From Fibrobacter sp. (lineage in GTDB: Bacteria > Fibrobacterota > Fibrobacteria > Fibrobacterales > Fibrobacteraceae), in the NCBI GenBank assembly GCA_024398875.1, contig JAKSIJ010000001.1, positions 62,001 through 126,000 of the forward strand: 64,000 nucleotides of DNA, in the 5' to 3' direction. Position numbers and translations under genes: made by a program. The notes under the pieces are model-generated. The model ran no database searches, was not told the origin of the DNA, and saw only the letters and a list, made by a program, of their open reading frames with translations. Positions 1 to 7,383 of the stretch are shown here, in pieces (positions within the stretch are counted from its first letter, which is position 1; each line of letters begins with the position of its first letter).

Positions 1-585
1 GCATCCAAGGCCGCACAGAACGGAAAGAAATCTCTAGAGGAACTTCTCAACACCATTCGTGGAAAAACGCAAACTGCAGCAGACAACGTGGAGTTCTTCC
101 CCTACATGATTGTGGAAGACGTGAAGAAGAAAGTGGTGCTGACGCTTCCGCCAAACATTTCCATTGTCACGCCACACCTGGACAAGAAAATCAAAATCAA
201 GGGACAGCCCGCTTCCCTGGACCGCATTCTCAGCAACATGGCCAACAATGCCGTTTTCGCCATGAAGGAAACGGGCGGAACACTCACCCTCAAACTGGAG
301 CGCGCCACGCTGGAAACAGAACTAGTTACGCCACACGCAGCCCCCATTCCTCCGGGAGATTACGCAAAATTCTCCATCATCGACACGGGCACAGGAATGG
401 ATTCCGGAACCCTGGAACGTATTTTCTCCCCCTTCTTCACCACAAAAGCACCTGGCGAAGGCCTGGGACTCGGACTATCTTCTGCTCTTAGGCTCCTAAA
501 AGAGGGCAATGCCTATTTCACTGTGGAAACAACACTAGGCAAGGGAACCCAATTTAATCTATATTTCAGTGTGTATAAGGAATAG
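1..585 (+). CDS. Sensor histidine kinase, C-terminal part (5' end outside window)
   Basis: The reading frame is open from base 1, so the gene begins upstream of the window; 194 residues are visible. They form a HATPase_c ATP-binding domain. The N box is around fragment residues 76-89 (LSNMANNAVFAM), the G1 box at 128-133 (DTGTGM), the F box at 141-149 (FSPFFTTK) and the G2 box at 152-160 (GEGLGLGL). The phosphorylated His domain and any sensor domain are not visible. It would autophosphorylate and pass phosphate to a response regulator. The single-domain receiver 8 nt downstream is the obvious partner, followed by an NtrC-type activator. Class confidence is high; the signal is unknown. Confidence 0.9.
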   Translation, partial: ASKAAQNGKKSLEELLNTIRGKTQTAADNVEFFPYMIVEDVKKKVVLTLPPNISIVTPHLDKKIKIKGQPASLDRILSNMANNAVFAMKETGGTLTLKLERATLETELVTPHAAPIPPGDYAKFSIIDTGTGMDSGTLERIFSPFFTTKAPGEGLGLGLSSALRLLKEGNAYFTVETTLGKGTQFNLYFSVYKE

Positions 586-593
586 GAGTTGTT

Positions 594-968
594 ATGGCAA
601 AAATCCTGGTGATTGACGACAACGAACAATTTAATTTGATGCTAAAATCCGCCTTGGAAATCAAGGGTTATGAGGTGGAAACCGCTGTTAACGGAAGGGA
701 CGCCAAGGCCCTCTACCAGAAAAACACCTATGACGCCATCATCACGGACATCATCATGCCGGATGTGGACGGTTACGAAGTGATTTTGGATCTACGCCGC
801 ATGGGCATGAGCGATAGAACCATCGCCGTTAGCGGTGGCGGAAGAACTGCCGCTGACGACTATCTGACGACAGCAAAGCATTTTGATGTGGCAGCCACAT
901 TCAGCAAACCCATTGATTTACAAGCCCTTCGCGCAAAAGTCGAAGAAATCGTCAAGAGCCATTCTTAA
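594..968 (+). CDS. Single-domain response regulator (CheY-like receiver)
   Basis: The 124-residue protein is a complete receiver domain with no output domain. The acidic pair is D8/D9, the phosphoacceptor is D52 (in ITDIIMPDVDG), the Ser/Thr switch is S80 and the conserved Lys is K105 (FSKP). The ATG is preceded by AGGAG at a good distance. It lies between the histidine kinase and the NtrC-family gene, with gaps of only 8 nt on each side, so the three probably share one transcript. It may act as a phosphorelay intermediate or as a protein-interaction output. The lack of a DNA-binding domain is clear from the length. Confidence 0.92.
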   Translation: MAKILVIDDNEQFNLMLKSALEIKGYEVETAVNGRDAKALYQKNTYDAIITDIIMPDVDGYEVILDLRRMGMSDRTIAVSGGGRTAADDYLTTAKHFDVAATFSKPIDLQALRAKVEEIVKSHS

Positions 969-976
969 TTCGCGCT

Positions 977-2443
977 ATGAATATCCTCATCGCCGATTTG
1001 GATAAAGGTTTTACCAAGGAAATTGAGCAGGCTTGGACCGTGCCCGATGTAGAGTTGTTCTTCTGCAATAGCGAAGACAACCTGATGCCCCTAGTAAAGA
1101 AAACTCCCGTTGATCTCGCCTTCATTGAAGTGCCGTTTTTGACCATCGACAACATGGACATGGTGAGTTTTTTGAAGGAAAAGAATCCCGGAACGGAGAT
1201 TTTCGTCCTCTGCGATAGCAAAAACTGGCCCGGAGCCACTAGCGCCATCAATCGCGGCGCCAATAGTTTCATAATGAAACCTGTTTCCGTCACCCAGATG
1301 GAGGAAACCGTCAAGAAGTTCCAGGCACAGCAGCAGAACAAGTCCACCCATCAGTTGATGGAGTCCCAGGTGCTGAACAGCCTTCTGGGCGACACTCCCG
1401 AGATGCGGAAGATTTTGAAGACGGTGCAGAAAATTGCCCCCACTACCAGCACGGTGCTTATTACCGGCGAATCAGGAAGTGGTAAGGAATTCCTCGCCAA
1501 CGTGGTGCACCGCTACAGCAAGCGAAAAGACGCACCTTTCGTGGCGGTGAACTGCGGCGCCATTCCCGAGAATCTGGTGGAAAGTGAACTCTTCGGTGCA
1601 AAGAAGGGCTCCTATACAGGCTCCACCGCCGACAAGAAAGGTCTTTTTGAATCCGCCAACGGCGGCACGCTGTTCCTGGATGAAGTGGGCGAGCTCTCCC
1701 CCGCCACCCAGGTGAAACTCCTGCGCTTTTTACAGAGCCGCGAAATCCGCCGCGTGGGCGAAACAGAAGCCCGCTATTTGGACGTGCGCATTATCGCCGC
1801 CACCAATCGGGATTTGCAGGCTGCCATGCTCCAAGGCAAATTCCGCGAAGATTTGTATTACCGCTTGAACACCTTCCACCTGCACCTGCCCGCCTTGCGG
1901 GAACGCCGTGCAGTGATTCCCACGCTAGTCCGTTACTTTATTCTAAAAAACAAAGAGGCCCATGGGAAGGACATTGTGGATTTGGAGCCTCAGGCACAAT
2001 ACGCCTTGAGCAAATATCCTTATCCGGGAAATATCCGCGAACTGGAGAACATCATCGAGCACGCCATCGTGCTTTCGGAAAATGGCATCATCCGCTTGGA
2101 GGACCTGCCCGAAAACGTGCAGGAAGAAGCCAAAGAAAAAACCATGGCCATTCCTCATATCAAAGGCTCGGGGACTGCAGCTGAGGAAACCGCAAAGGTG
2201 GAATACGCACCTGCGGAAACGACCGCAAGCCTAGTTTCTTCAAGCATTGTTTCGCCAGCCACTGACGAACCTTCCGACGAAATCCTCTCTCTGGACGAAA
2301 TGGAACGCCGGCATATTCTTCACGCCTTAAGCCTCTGTAAAGGCAACCGCAGTGAAGTCTGCAAGAAGCTCGGCATCAGCCGCGCCACCCTCTGGCGCAA
2401 ACTGAAAGAGCTGAAAATCCAGATGGACGGCGAAGAAGAGTAA
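977..2443 (+). CDS. NtrC-family sigma-54 activator with degenerate receiver
   Basis: The 488 residues comprise a receiver (1-115), an AAA+ sigma-54 interaction domain (about 135-370) and a C-terminal Fis-type helix-turn-helix (about 440-485). The AAA+ part has Walker A GESGSGKE (164-171), Walker B LFLDEVGEL and the arginine region REDLYYRL. It would remodel sigma-54 holoenzyme at distant promoters. Two features are odd. The phosphoacceptor Asp is replaced by Glu (E51 in LAFIEVPF) and the acidic pocket reads ADLD, although K101 is kept. The sigma-54-contacting loop reads GSYTGS (211-216) rather than GAFTGA. The receiver may therefore not be phosphorylated, with Glu mimicking phospho-Asp. Probably one operon with the kinase and receiver upstream. 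Confidence 0.93.
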   Translation: MNILIADLDKGFTKEIEQAWTVPDVELFFCNSEDNLMPLVKKTPVDLAFIEVPFLTIDNMDMVSFLKEKNPGTEIFVLCDSKNWPGATSAINRGANSFIMKPVSVTQMEETVKKFQAQQQNKSTHQLMESQVLNSLLGDTPEMRKILKTVQKIAPTTSTVLITGESGSGKEFLANVVHRYSKRKDAPFVAVNCGAIPENLVESELFGAKKGSYTGSTADKKGLFESANGGTLFLDEVGELSPATQVKLLRFLQSREIRRVGETEARYLDVRIIAATNRDLQAAMLQGKFREDLYYRLNTFHLHLPALRERRAVIPTLVRYFILKNKEAHGKDIVDLEPQAQYALSKYPYPGNIRELENIIEHAIVLSENGIIRLEDLPENVQEEAKEKTMAIPHIKGSGTAAEETAKVEYAPAETTASLVSSSIVSPATDEPSDEILSLDEMERRHILHALSLCKGNRSEVCKKLGISRATLWRKLKELKIQMDGEEE

Positions 2444-2448
2444 AAAAT

Positions 2449-2802
2449 TTACTCATCATAATCTTCGTCATCGTCCTCTTCTATTTCATAAACCACTTTT
2501 CTTTTACGTTTTTTCTTTTTCTGCTTAACGACTCCCGTATCATTATCACAACCGGGAACGTATTCATAATATGACAAATTACTTGTTGCAACATCAATAA
2601 CTATTGGTATAAGGCCTAACAGTAACACATCTACCAAAATAGCTCCCACTCTTGTAGAGGGGACATAACATGTTTCATTAATCATTCCCGTTGATGACAT
2701 AGATTCATATTGTTTCTCCGTTATATTAGGATAACTAGGAGGAACAAGCGTCGCACATCCGACAAATACAATTACTATAGCTATCAAAATAAAATTTTTC
2801 AT
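2449..2802 (-). CDS. Small lipoprotein with Lys-rich then Asp/Glu-rich tail
   Basis: The 117-residue protein starts with a lipoprotein signal (IVFVGC, lipidated Cys at 16). A hydrophobic stretch follows at about residues 52-70 (VGAILVDVLLLGLIPIVIDV). The C-terminus is highly charged: a run of Lys/Arg (KQKKKKRKRK) and then DDDEDYDE. I do not recognise the family. Its 3' end converges on the NtrC-type gene with a 5-bp gap. It lies downstream of two other envelope genes on the same strand. Similar charged tails occur on barrels elsewhere in the window (20542-22092 and 60175-61443). Confidence 0.7.
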   Translation of the reverse strand: MKNFILIAIVIVFVGCATLVPPSYPNITEKQYESMSSTGMINETCYVPSTRVGAILVDVLLLGLIPIVIDVATSNLSYYEYVPGCDNDTGVVKQKKKKRKRKVVYEIEEDDDEDYDE

Positions 2803-2813
2803 ACCACCGCCTT

Positions 2814-3362
2814 CTATTTATGCACATATCCTACAAATATGACGAAACCCACGGTAGTTTCGTCCGCATTACTTTCATCTAATGTGACTGATGAAGCGTA
2901 TATTTTTGCACCTATTAAAGCTCCATTTTCAATGCCTGTATCGTAAGCAGCCGTTAGAGAGAGGGAAGCTCCAGTACCATCGTATGCATAGAACCCAGGA
3001 ATATCCGTAACATTAGATGTCCAAGAAAAACCGATAGACCCTGATAGATGAAAATGGTCAACAGGATAATAAATAAAACTTGGGCCAATCATATAAGAAT
3101 TGAATTGTAGGTAATTATCGGAATCATAGTAACGATTTCCAAGACCGCTTAATTCCCCTGCAATCCAGAAATTATTGCTAACGGCCCCACCAATGCGGAT
3201 GCCTAAATTTACTGCAAGTTCGTCGCAACTCGATCCACAAGCATCTCCAAAATCACGATTGTCAATTTCCGTTGACGCTCCGCCGAATCCAAAGCCTACA
3301 TCAAAGTAGAAGGCAAAAGAATTGATGCTGGCTAGTAAAATAACACATAAAAGTCTTTTCAT
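2814..3362 (-). CDS. Probable outer-membrane beta-barrel protein, signal peptide
   Basis: 182 residues from the ATG at 3362, which has AAAGGA upstream. The frame stays open further upstream, but that stretch overlaps the coding end of the next gene, so this start is preferred. The N-terminus (MKRLLCVILLASINSFAF) is a signal peptide. The remainder is rich in Gly and aromatic residues with alternating strands and ends in FVIFVGYVHK, like small porin-type barrels. No enzyme motif is visible. It sits between two lipoprotein genes on the same strand. A cell-envelope role is inferred from the fold type only. Confidence 0.65.
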   Translation of the reverse strand: MKRLLCVILLASINSFAFYFDVGFGFGGASTEIDNRDFGDACGSSCDELAVNLGIRIGGAVSNNFWIAGELSGLGNRYYDSDNYLQFNSYMIGPSFIYYPVDHFHLSGSIGFSWTSNVTDIPGFYAYDGTGASLSLTAAYDTGIENGALIGAKIYASSVTLDESNADETTVGFVIFVGYVHK

Positions 3363-3387
3363 AATTATAAATCCTTTATCAAAAAAA

Positions 3388-3990
3388 TTATTGTAATGAG
3401 AACATTCCGAAATTGGATATGTATTTGAAATCTTCTGCAAATACATCTTCTAATTTGCTAGTTTTTCCTTTTTTTTGAAGACCAGACCCATCGCCCACTT
3501 TTTCTACATATAAGAAGTTAGTACCACTTGTAGCATTGTAAATAAAGAATGCTTCCGGACATTTTGTTATCTGGTTATATATGGCACTCATCTCAGCCTC
3601 ACCAAATTTTAAATTTGATGACAAATAATTTATTACTTGATCAATTGTGAGATTGTCAAACTCTCGAAAATGCATTGCCTCTGTATCACATTCAAATACT
3701 GCAATAACGCTGGCAATCGCATCCGTTTGACATCCGGTATTTGCGGCTGTTGTAGATGAAGTTGGAGTAACCAATTGACACACTCCTCCAACAACAATAT
3801 CATATAAAGTTGTGTTATTTGCAGGAGTATTTGTCCCTGCCGATGTAGGTACAGAAGGCGTACTTGCTGAAGAAGCTGGATTACTTGGCGTATTGGTTGG
3901 TGCAGCAGAGGGATTACTGCTATCAGAGTCACTAGAGGAACACGACTCTAATACAAAACATAAAGCCGCAGCAATAAGGATTTTTTTCAT
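3388..3990 (-). CDS. Lipoprotein with Pro/Ser/Thr linker, unknown function
   Basis: The 200-residue protein has a lipobox (CFVLESC, Cys at 17) followed by about 45 residues of Ser, Asn, Pro and Thr, a typical surface linker. A small Cys-containing domain follows (about residues 65-200). An excellent ribosome site (AAGGAGATGAAAT) precedes the ATG. Upstream, TTGACA sits near 4052-4057 (minus strand) with a weak -10 (TAAGTG) 17 bp on. This is the first gene of a minus-strand set with 2814-3362 and 2449-2802. The family is not recognised. Confidence 0.7.
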   Translation of the reverse strand: MKKILIAAALCFVLESCSSSDSDSSNPSAAPTNTPSNPASSASTPSVPTSAGTNTPANNTTLYDIVVGGVCQLVTPTSSTTAANTGCQTDAIASVIAVFECDTEAMHFREFDNLTIDQVINYLSSNLKFGEAEMSAIYNQITKCPEAFFIYNATSGTNFLYVEKVGDGSGLQKKGKTSKLEDVFAEDFKYISNFGMFSLQ

Positions 3991-4449
3991 ATTTCATCTC
4001 CTTGATGAAGTTGAGGTTAAACGCAAATGCACTTACCCCATTCTACAAGGAGTGTCAAGATCCACAATTTTATGAAATAAAAAAACGTGGGTATGAATGC
4101 ACTCACGCCTTGGAGGTTCTGGTAAACCGGTAACGCCATAAGCACAAACAACCCACGCACACGGTGCGTGAGCGCTTGCTTATTCTTGGCGTCCTTCAAA
4201 ATTTACCAGATTTCCAAGGCCAGAATAGAGCAAATACTCAAAAGCCAAACGCTCCGTATATCGCTATACAGAACTATGTCAATTATGAATATAGATAATT
4301 ATTTTGTTTTTGCATTTTGAATTTTGTATACTCGGTGCGGCGGGAACTCCGTCCTTTACCTTTATTTTTTAACCATTCCCAAATACACTTTCCAAACCCC
4401 TAAAGCTTTTAAAGCACGTGGGATTTTTTGCCTTTTTAGAAGTAAGGAG
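3991..4449. other. Intergenic stretch without a supported gene
   Basis: The stretch is AT-rich. It contains a perfect hairpin (CACGCA/TGCGTG) near 4155-4171 and the likely promoter of the minus-strand lipoprotein near 4030-4060. A 60-codon minus-strand frame at 4017-4199 has no signal, motif or good ribosome site and crosses the hairpin; I do not call it a gene. No RNA gene is recognised. Confidence 0.5.
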
Positions 4450-4489
4450 TTGACTTTTGAATCAAATTAAATTACATTGTAATTACAAT
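4450..4489 (+). promoter_or_regulatory. Promoter and palindromic operator of the RelB-type antitoxin
   Basis: A -35 TTGACT (4450-4455) and a -10-like TACATT (4473-4478) are 17 bp apart. A perfect 14-bp palindrome ATTGTAATTACAAT (4476-4489) overlaps the -10 and the start site. Ribbon-helix-helix antitoxins usually repress their own promoter at such sites. The operator function is inferred. Confidence 0.5.
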
Positions 4490-4510
4490 ATATTACAAAC
4501 GAGGCGTATT

Positions 4511-4789
4511 ATGGCTAATGCAGTTCTTCAAATTCGTACCGATGCCGACATCAAGGCAAAATGCGACACTTTGTTCAAGGATCTCGGCATTACCATTTCT
4601 GACGCAGTAAACATGTTCTTGCGCCAGTGTCTGATTCATGAGGGAATCCCCATGGAAATAAAGAGACCTCGTCCCAACGCAGAAACCATGCAAGCCCTTG
4701 CGGAAGCAAAGCGATTGGAACACGACCCCCATAAAAAAGTCTATTCCAATTTCGACGAATTGCTAAGCGAGGTTGCATCTGATGTATAA
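4511..4789 (+). CDS. RelB/DinJ-family antitoxin
   Basis: 92 residues from the ATG at 4511, preceded by GAGGCG. The frame extends 18 codons upstream, but the extension crosses the promoter/operator and has no ribosome site. The N-terminal half fits a ribbon-helix-helix fold (VLQIRTDADIKAKCD, then GITISDAVNMFLRQ), as in DinJ/RelB. The acidic C-terminal half (FDELLSEVASDV) would bind the toxin. The toxin frame overlaps the last 8 bases but survives only as a stub, so this is probably an orphan antitoxin that may still act as a repressor. Confidence 0.8.
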   Translation: MANAVLQIRTDADIKAKCDTLFKDLGITISDAVNMFLRQCLIHEGIPMEIKRPRPNAETMQALAEAKRLEHDPHKKVYSNFDELLSEVASDV

Positions 4790-4883
4790 AATCATTTCTA
4801 CCACTCGTTTCAAAAAAGACCTTAAATTAGCACTCATCCTCTGTTTGTCTAGGACCGGTAGTCACGCAGATTTATTTAGATAG
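4782..4883 (+). pseudogene. Truncated YafQ-like toxin remnant
   Basis: An ATG at 4782 overlaps the antitoxin stop, the normal arrangement in dinJ-yafQ modules. The first 17 residues (MYKIISTTRFKKDLKLA) look like the start of a YafQ/RelE-type toxin. The sequence then runs for 16 unrelated residues to a stop at 4881. A full toxin needs about 90 residues, so the catalytic core is missing. The remainder seems to have been lost by deletion against the convergent methyltransferase gene, whose stop is at 4885. The assignment rests on the N-terminus and gene order. Confidence 0.6.
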
Positions 4884-4884
4884 A

Positions 4885-5913
4885 CTACACTTCCACCCAG
4901 GTGGCTACGAGGCTGCTTTCCTTCATAGTTCCGGCCCCTGGGAAATCTTCGCCCTGCGTGCGGGACCAGACAGTTTTTGCGTCTGGGCAATGTTGCCTTA
5001 CTGCAGAAAGCACGTCGCGACTGAAACGGGCCAGTTCAAATTCGCTGTAATTGGAACTCACCATCAAGAAGGCTCCGGGCTTGAGAAGTCTGGCGCAATC
5101 AGATACTAGCGGCATCAAGTGTTCCCGCACATTGAAGTTGAATCCTTTGAAGCGCGCAAAACTTGGCGGGTCGAGAACGATGCCATCAAACTTAAGACCT
5201 TTCTTCTCGGCCCAATGCACATACTCGATGGCGTTCCCTTTGAAGAATTCACCCGGTCGGAGGTCCAGATTATTGAGGGCGTAATTGGCGCGGCCCTTCT
5301 CCAGAATTTTACCGCTGATGTCTGCGTTGGTCGCGATGGAGGCACCTCCCAAGCGCGCATGCACCGAGAAACTGCAGGTATAACTAAAGAGATTGAGGAA
5401 ACGAGTCGCCGCGACAGTAGCATCGGCGACGGCATTGACAGCGATTGCATCGCCAACTGTGCGCTCACGATTTACAGACAAATTAGCAAAATGTTTTTCT
5501 ACCTCAAATCGCACATCGCGCATGTCGAGAAAAAGGCCCGGGTTCACCGTGTCCAAAAGGTCTACATGAAATTTTGCATTCCCTTCGCGGACAATTCCTG
5601 CGGCAAGAGTTTCATCGCCCACGATGATATCCATGCGGGGGTGCTCCAAGGCAGCGCCCGAAGGCGATACCCGCCACTTTGCCACCAGAAATTCCGGCTG
5701 GAACAAGGCTTGCACCGCCTCGCAGATGGCTTTGACGTCCGACGGTCCCACCGCCGTAAAAAACTGTAGCTGGTATTTTTCCCCAAAGCGGTCCAACGTC
5801 ACCCCCGGAAAACCCTCGGAAGCCCCGTTGAACACCCGGTAGGCATCCGTCACCTGAGAGAGCATTTCCCGTTTTTTTGCGGAATTTCGAAAGATTTGGA
5901 GAAAATCAGCCAT
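4885..5913 (-). CDS. Class I SAM-dependent rRNA methyltransferase, RlmI/RlmK-like
   Basis: 342 residues from the ATG at 5913 (MADFLQIFRNS). An upstream extension of 38 codons is rich in Trp and Arg and has no ribosome site. The SAM-binding motif I is RFLNLFSYTCSFSVHA, and the catalytic-region motif is VLDPPSFAR, as in the RlmI family (COG1092), which makes 5-methylcytosine in 23S rRNA. The N-terminal part (VFNGASEGFPGVTLDRFG) matches the substrate-recognition region of this family. It is a single gene, convergent with the antitoxin module and divergent from the sigma factor. Target base not determined. Confidence 0.85.
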   Translation of the reverse strand: MADFLQIFRNSAKKREMLSQVTDAYRVFNGASEGFPGVTLDRFGEKYQLQFFTAVGPSDVKAICEAVQALFQPEFLVAKWRVSPSGAALEHPRMDIIVGDETLAAGIVREGNAKFHVDLLDTVNPGLFLDMRDVRFEVEKHFANLSVNRERTVGDAIAVNAVADATVAATRFLNLFSYTCSFSVHARLGGASIATNADISGKILEKGRANYALNNLDLRPGEFFKGNAIEYVHWAEKKGLKFDGIVLDPPSFARFKGFNFNVREHLMPLVSDCARLLKPGAFLMVSSNYSEFELARFSRDVLSAVRQHCPDAKTVWSRTQGEDFPGAGTMKESSLVATWVEV

Positions 5914-6080
5914 ACCTGCCCTAAAATAGAAAACCCTCCAGCCAACCCATCCCCTGGAAAGCCAAACCGACCCGAAAACGAGCCGTCTCGTAAACAAAAA
6001 TTTTTCATGGCAGAAAATAAAGTTCATCCGTATTTATTATGCAGAACGACAACAATCAACCCCTAACGGAGGATAAAATC

Positions 6081-6872
6081 ATGAATAATTCAAATGCCAC
6101 AATGGCATGGATTAAGAACAAATTCAAGAACGAGAACCCGCTTACTCTCGAGGAAGAACGGGCACTCTTCGAAGAAATCAAGAAGGGCAACATGAATGCG
6201 AAGGCGAAGATGCTTCACGCAAACATGAAGTTCGTCATCCAGGTGGCGGCACAGTACCGCAACGACACCCTTACACCGGAGGAACTAGTGAACGAAGGGG
6301 CCATCGGGCTCTGGCGTGCATTGGAAGCCTTCGACCCCTCGCGCGGCGTCCGCTTCATCACTTACGCCGTCTGGTGGGTAAAGGCCTGCATCGCTAGGGC
6401 CATCAGCGAAAAGGGAAGCCTGGTGCGGCTCCCCCTGAACCAGCAAACCAAACTCCACAAAGGCGTGCGCGCCTGCAAAGACGTCAAGGATTTGGATGAG
6501 GAACTGAAAACCCTGAACTCCATTTCTGGCCGTGCCACTTCGATAAACACTCCTCTCAATGACGACGGAAAGTTAACGCTGGAAGATGTCATTGAAGACA
6601 CGGAAGCGGAATCTGCGGACAAGGCCGTAGAAGACCAATTTCGAACAAACTATACTCACAAACTTTTGAACCGCCTCCCTAGCCGGGAAAGGCAGGCTCT
6701 GGAACATCTCCATGGAATCGGCACTAACGAAAAGAGTGTCCGGGAAACCAGCGTCATCATGGGTGTTTCTAGAGAACGCGTCCGCCAATTGCGCGACCAG
6801 GCCATGGTCCGTTTGCGGAACCTGAACTACGACGGGCACATGGACGATACCATCCGAGAACTCTGTTCCTAA
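6081..6872 (+). CDS. Sigma-70 family RNA polymerase sigma factor (short, RpoD/RpoH-like)
   Basis: 263 residues from the ATG at 6081, which has GGAGGA 7 nt upstream. An in-frame ATG at 6039 has no ribosome site. Region 2 is clear (EELVNEGAIGLWRALEAFD, then TYAVWWVKACIARAI), with region 3 next (GSLVRLPLNQ) and a region 4 helix-turn-helix at the end (SVRETSVIMGVSRERVRQL). It lacks the long non-conserved region of a full RpoD, so it is a primary-like or alternative sigma factor of about 30 kDa. It is divergent from the methyltransferase and convergent with nrdR. Confidence 0.88.
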   Translation: MNNSNATMAWIKNKFKNENPLTLEEERALFEEIKKGNMNAKAKMLHANMKFVIQVAAQYRNDTLTPEELVNEGAIGLWRALEAFDPSRGVRFITYAVWWVKACIARAISEKGSLVRLPLNQQTKLHKGVRACKDVKDLDEELKTLNSISGRATSINTPLNDDGKLTLEDVIEDTEAESADKAVEDQFRTNYTHKLLNRLPSRERQALEHLHGIGTNEKSVRETSVIMGVSRERVRQLRDQAMVRLRNLNYDGHMDDTIRELCS

Positions 6873-6910
6873 TTAGCCCAGGCTTAAAACAAGCCGCGCC
6901 TATTTCCTGA

Positions 6911-7363
6911 TTATTTTTTCTTCAAGTCGCGAATTTGGGAAACGAATTCCCCGACTTCCTTGAACTCGCGATAGACGGAAGCGAATCGCACATAGGCGAC
7001 CTGATCCAACTTCTTCAATTCCTGCATCACCAAGTTTCCAATCTGGTCGTAAGTCACTTCCAGACTGTCGTTGGAAATTAGGTTGTTTTCAATGGCGGCG
7101 GCCACATCTTCGATGGCCTGCTGGGTGACAGGGCGTTTCTTGCAGGAATTTTCAATGCCTCTCAGGAGTTTTTCCCGCTGGAATGGCTCCCGGTCCCCAT
7201 TGCGTTTTACCACGATGAGGGGTTGGATTTCGATGTATTCCCGAGTTGTAAAGCGACGACCGCAAGCCGTACATTCACGACGGCGACGGATGGACATGCC
7301 ACTGACGCGGCTATCCACCACCTTGTCGTTGTCTGCTTTGCAAAAGGGGCAAATCACGGGCAA
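6911..7363 (-). CDS. nrdR: Transcriptional repressor NrdR
   Basis: 150 residues, the usual length. The N-terminal zinc ribbon uses C5, C8, C31 and C34 (ICPFC, then ECTACGRRFTT). An ATP-cone domain follows (IVVKRNGDREPFQREKLLRG). NrdR senses ATP/dATP and represses ribonucleotide reductase genes at NrdR boxes. It lies 20 bp downstream of transketolase on the same strand and is probably co-transcribed. No nrd genes are in the window. Confidence 0.95.
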   Translation of the reverse strand: MPVICPFCKADNDKVVDSRVSGMSIRRRRECTACGRRFTTREYIEIQPLIVVKRNGDREPFQREKLLRGIENSCKKRPVTQQAIEDVAAAIENNLISNDSLEVTYDQIGNLVMQELKKLDQVAYVRFASVYREFKEVGEFVSQIRDLKKK

Positions 7364-7383
7364 TCCCTATCCGCGACTGAAGA

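Noticed and set aside
4017-4199. 60-codon minus-strand frame
   Set aside because: No ribosome site or motif, crosses a hairpin, and overlaps the promoter region of the neighbouring lipoprotein.
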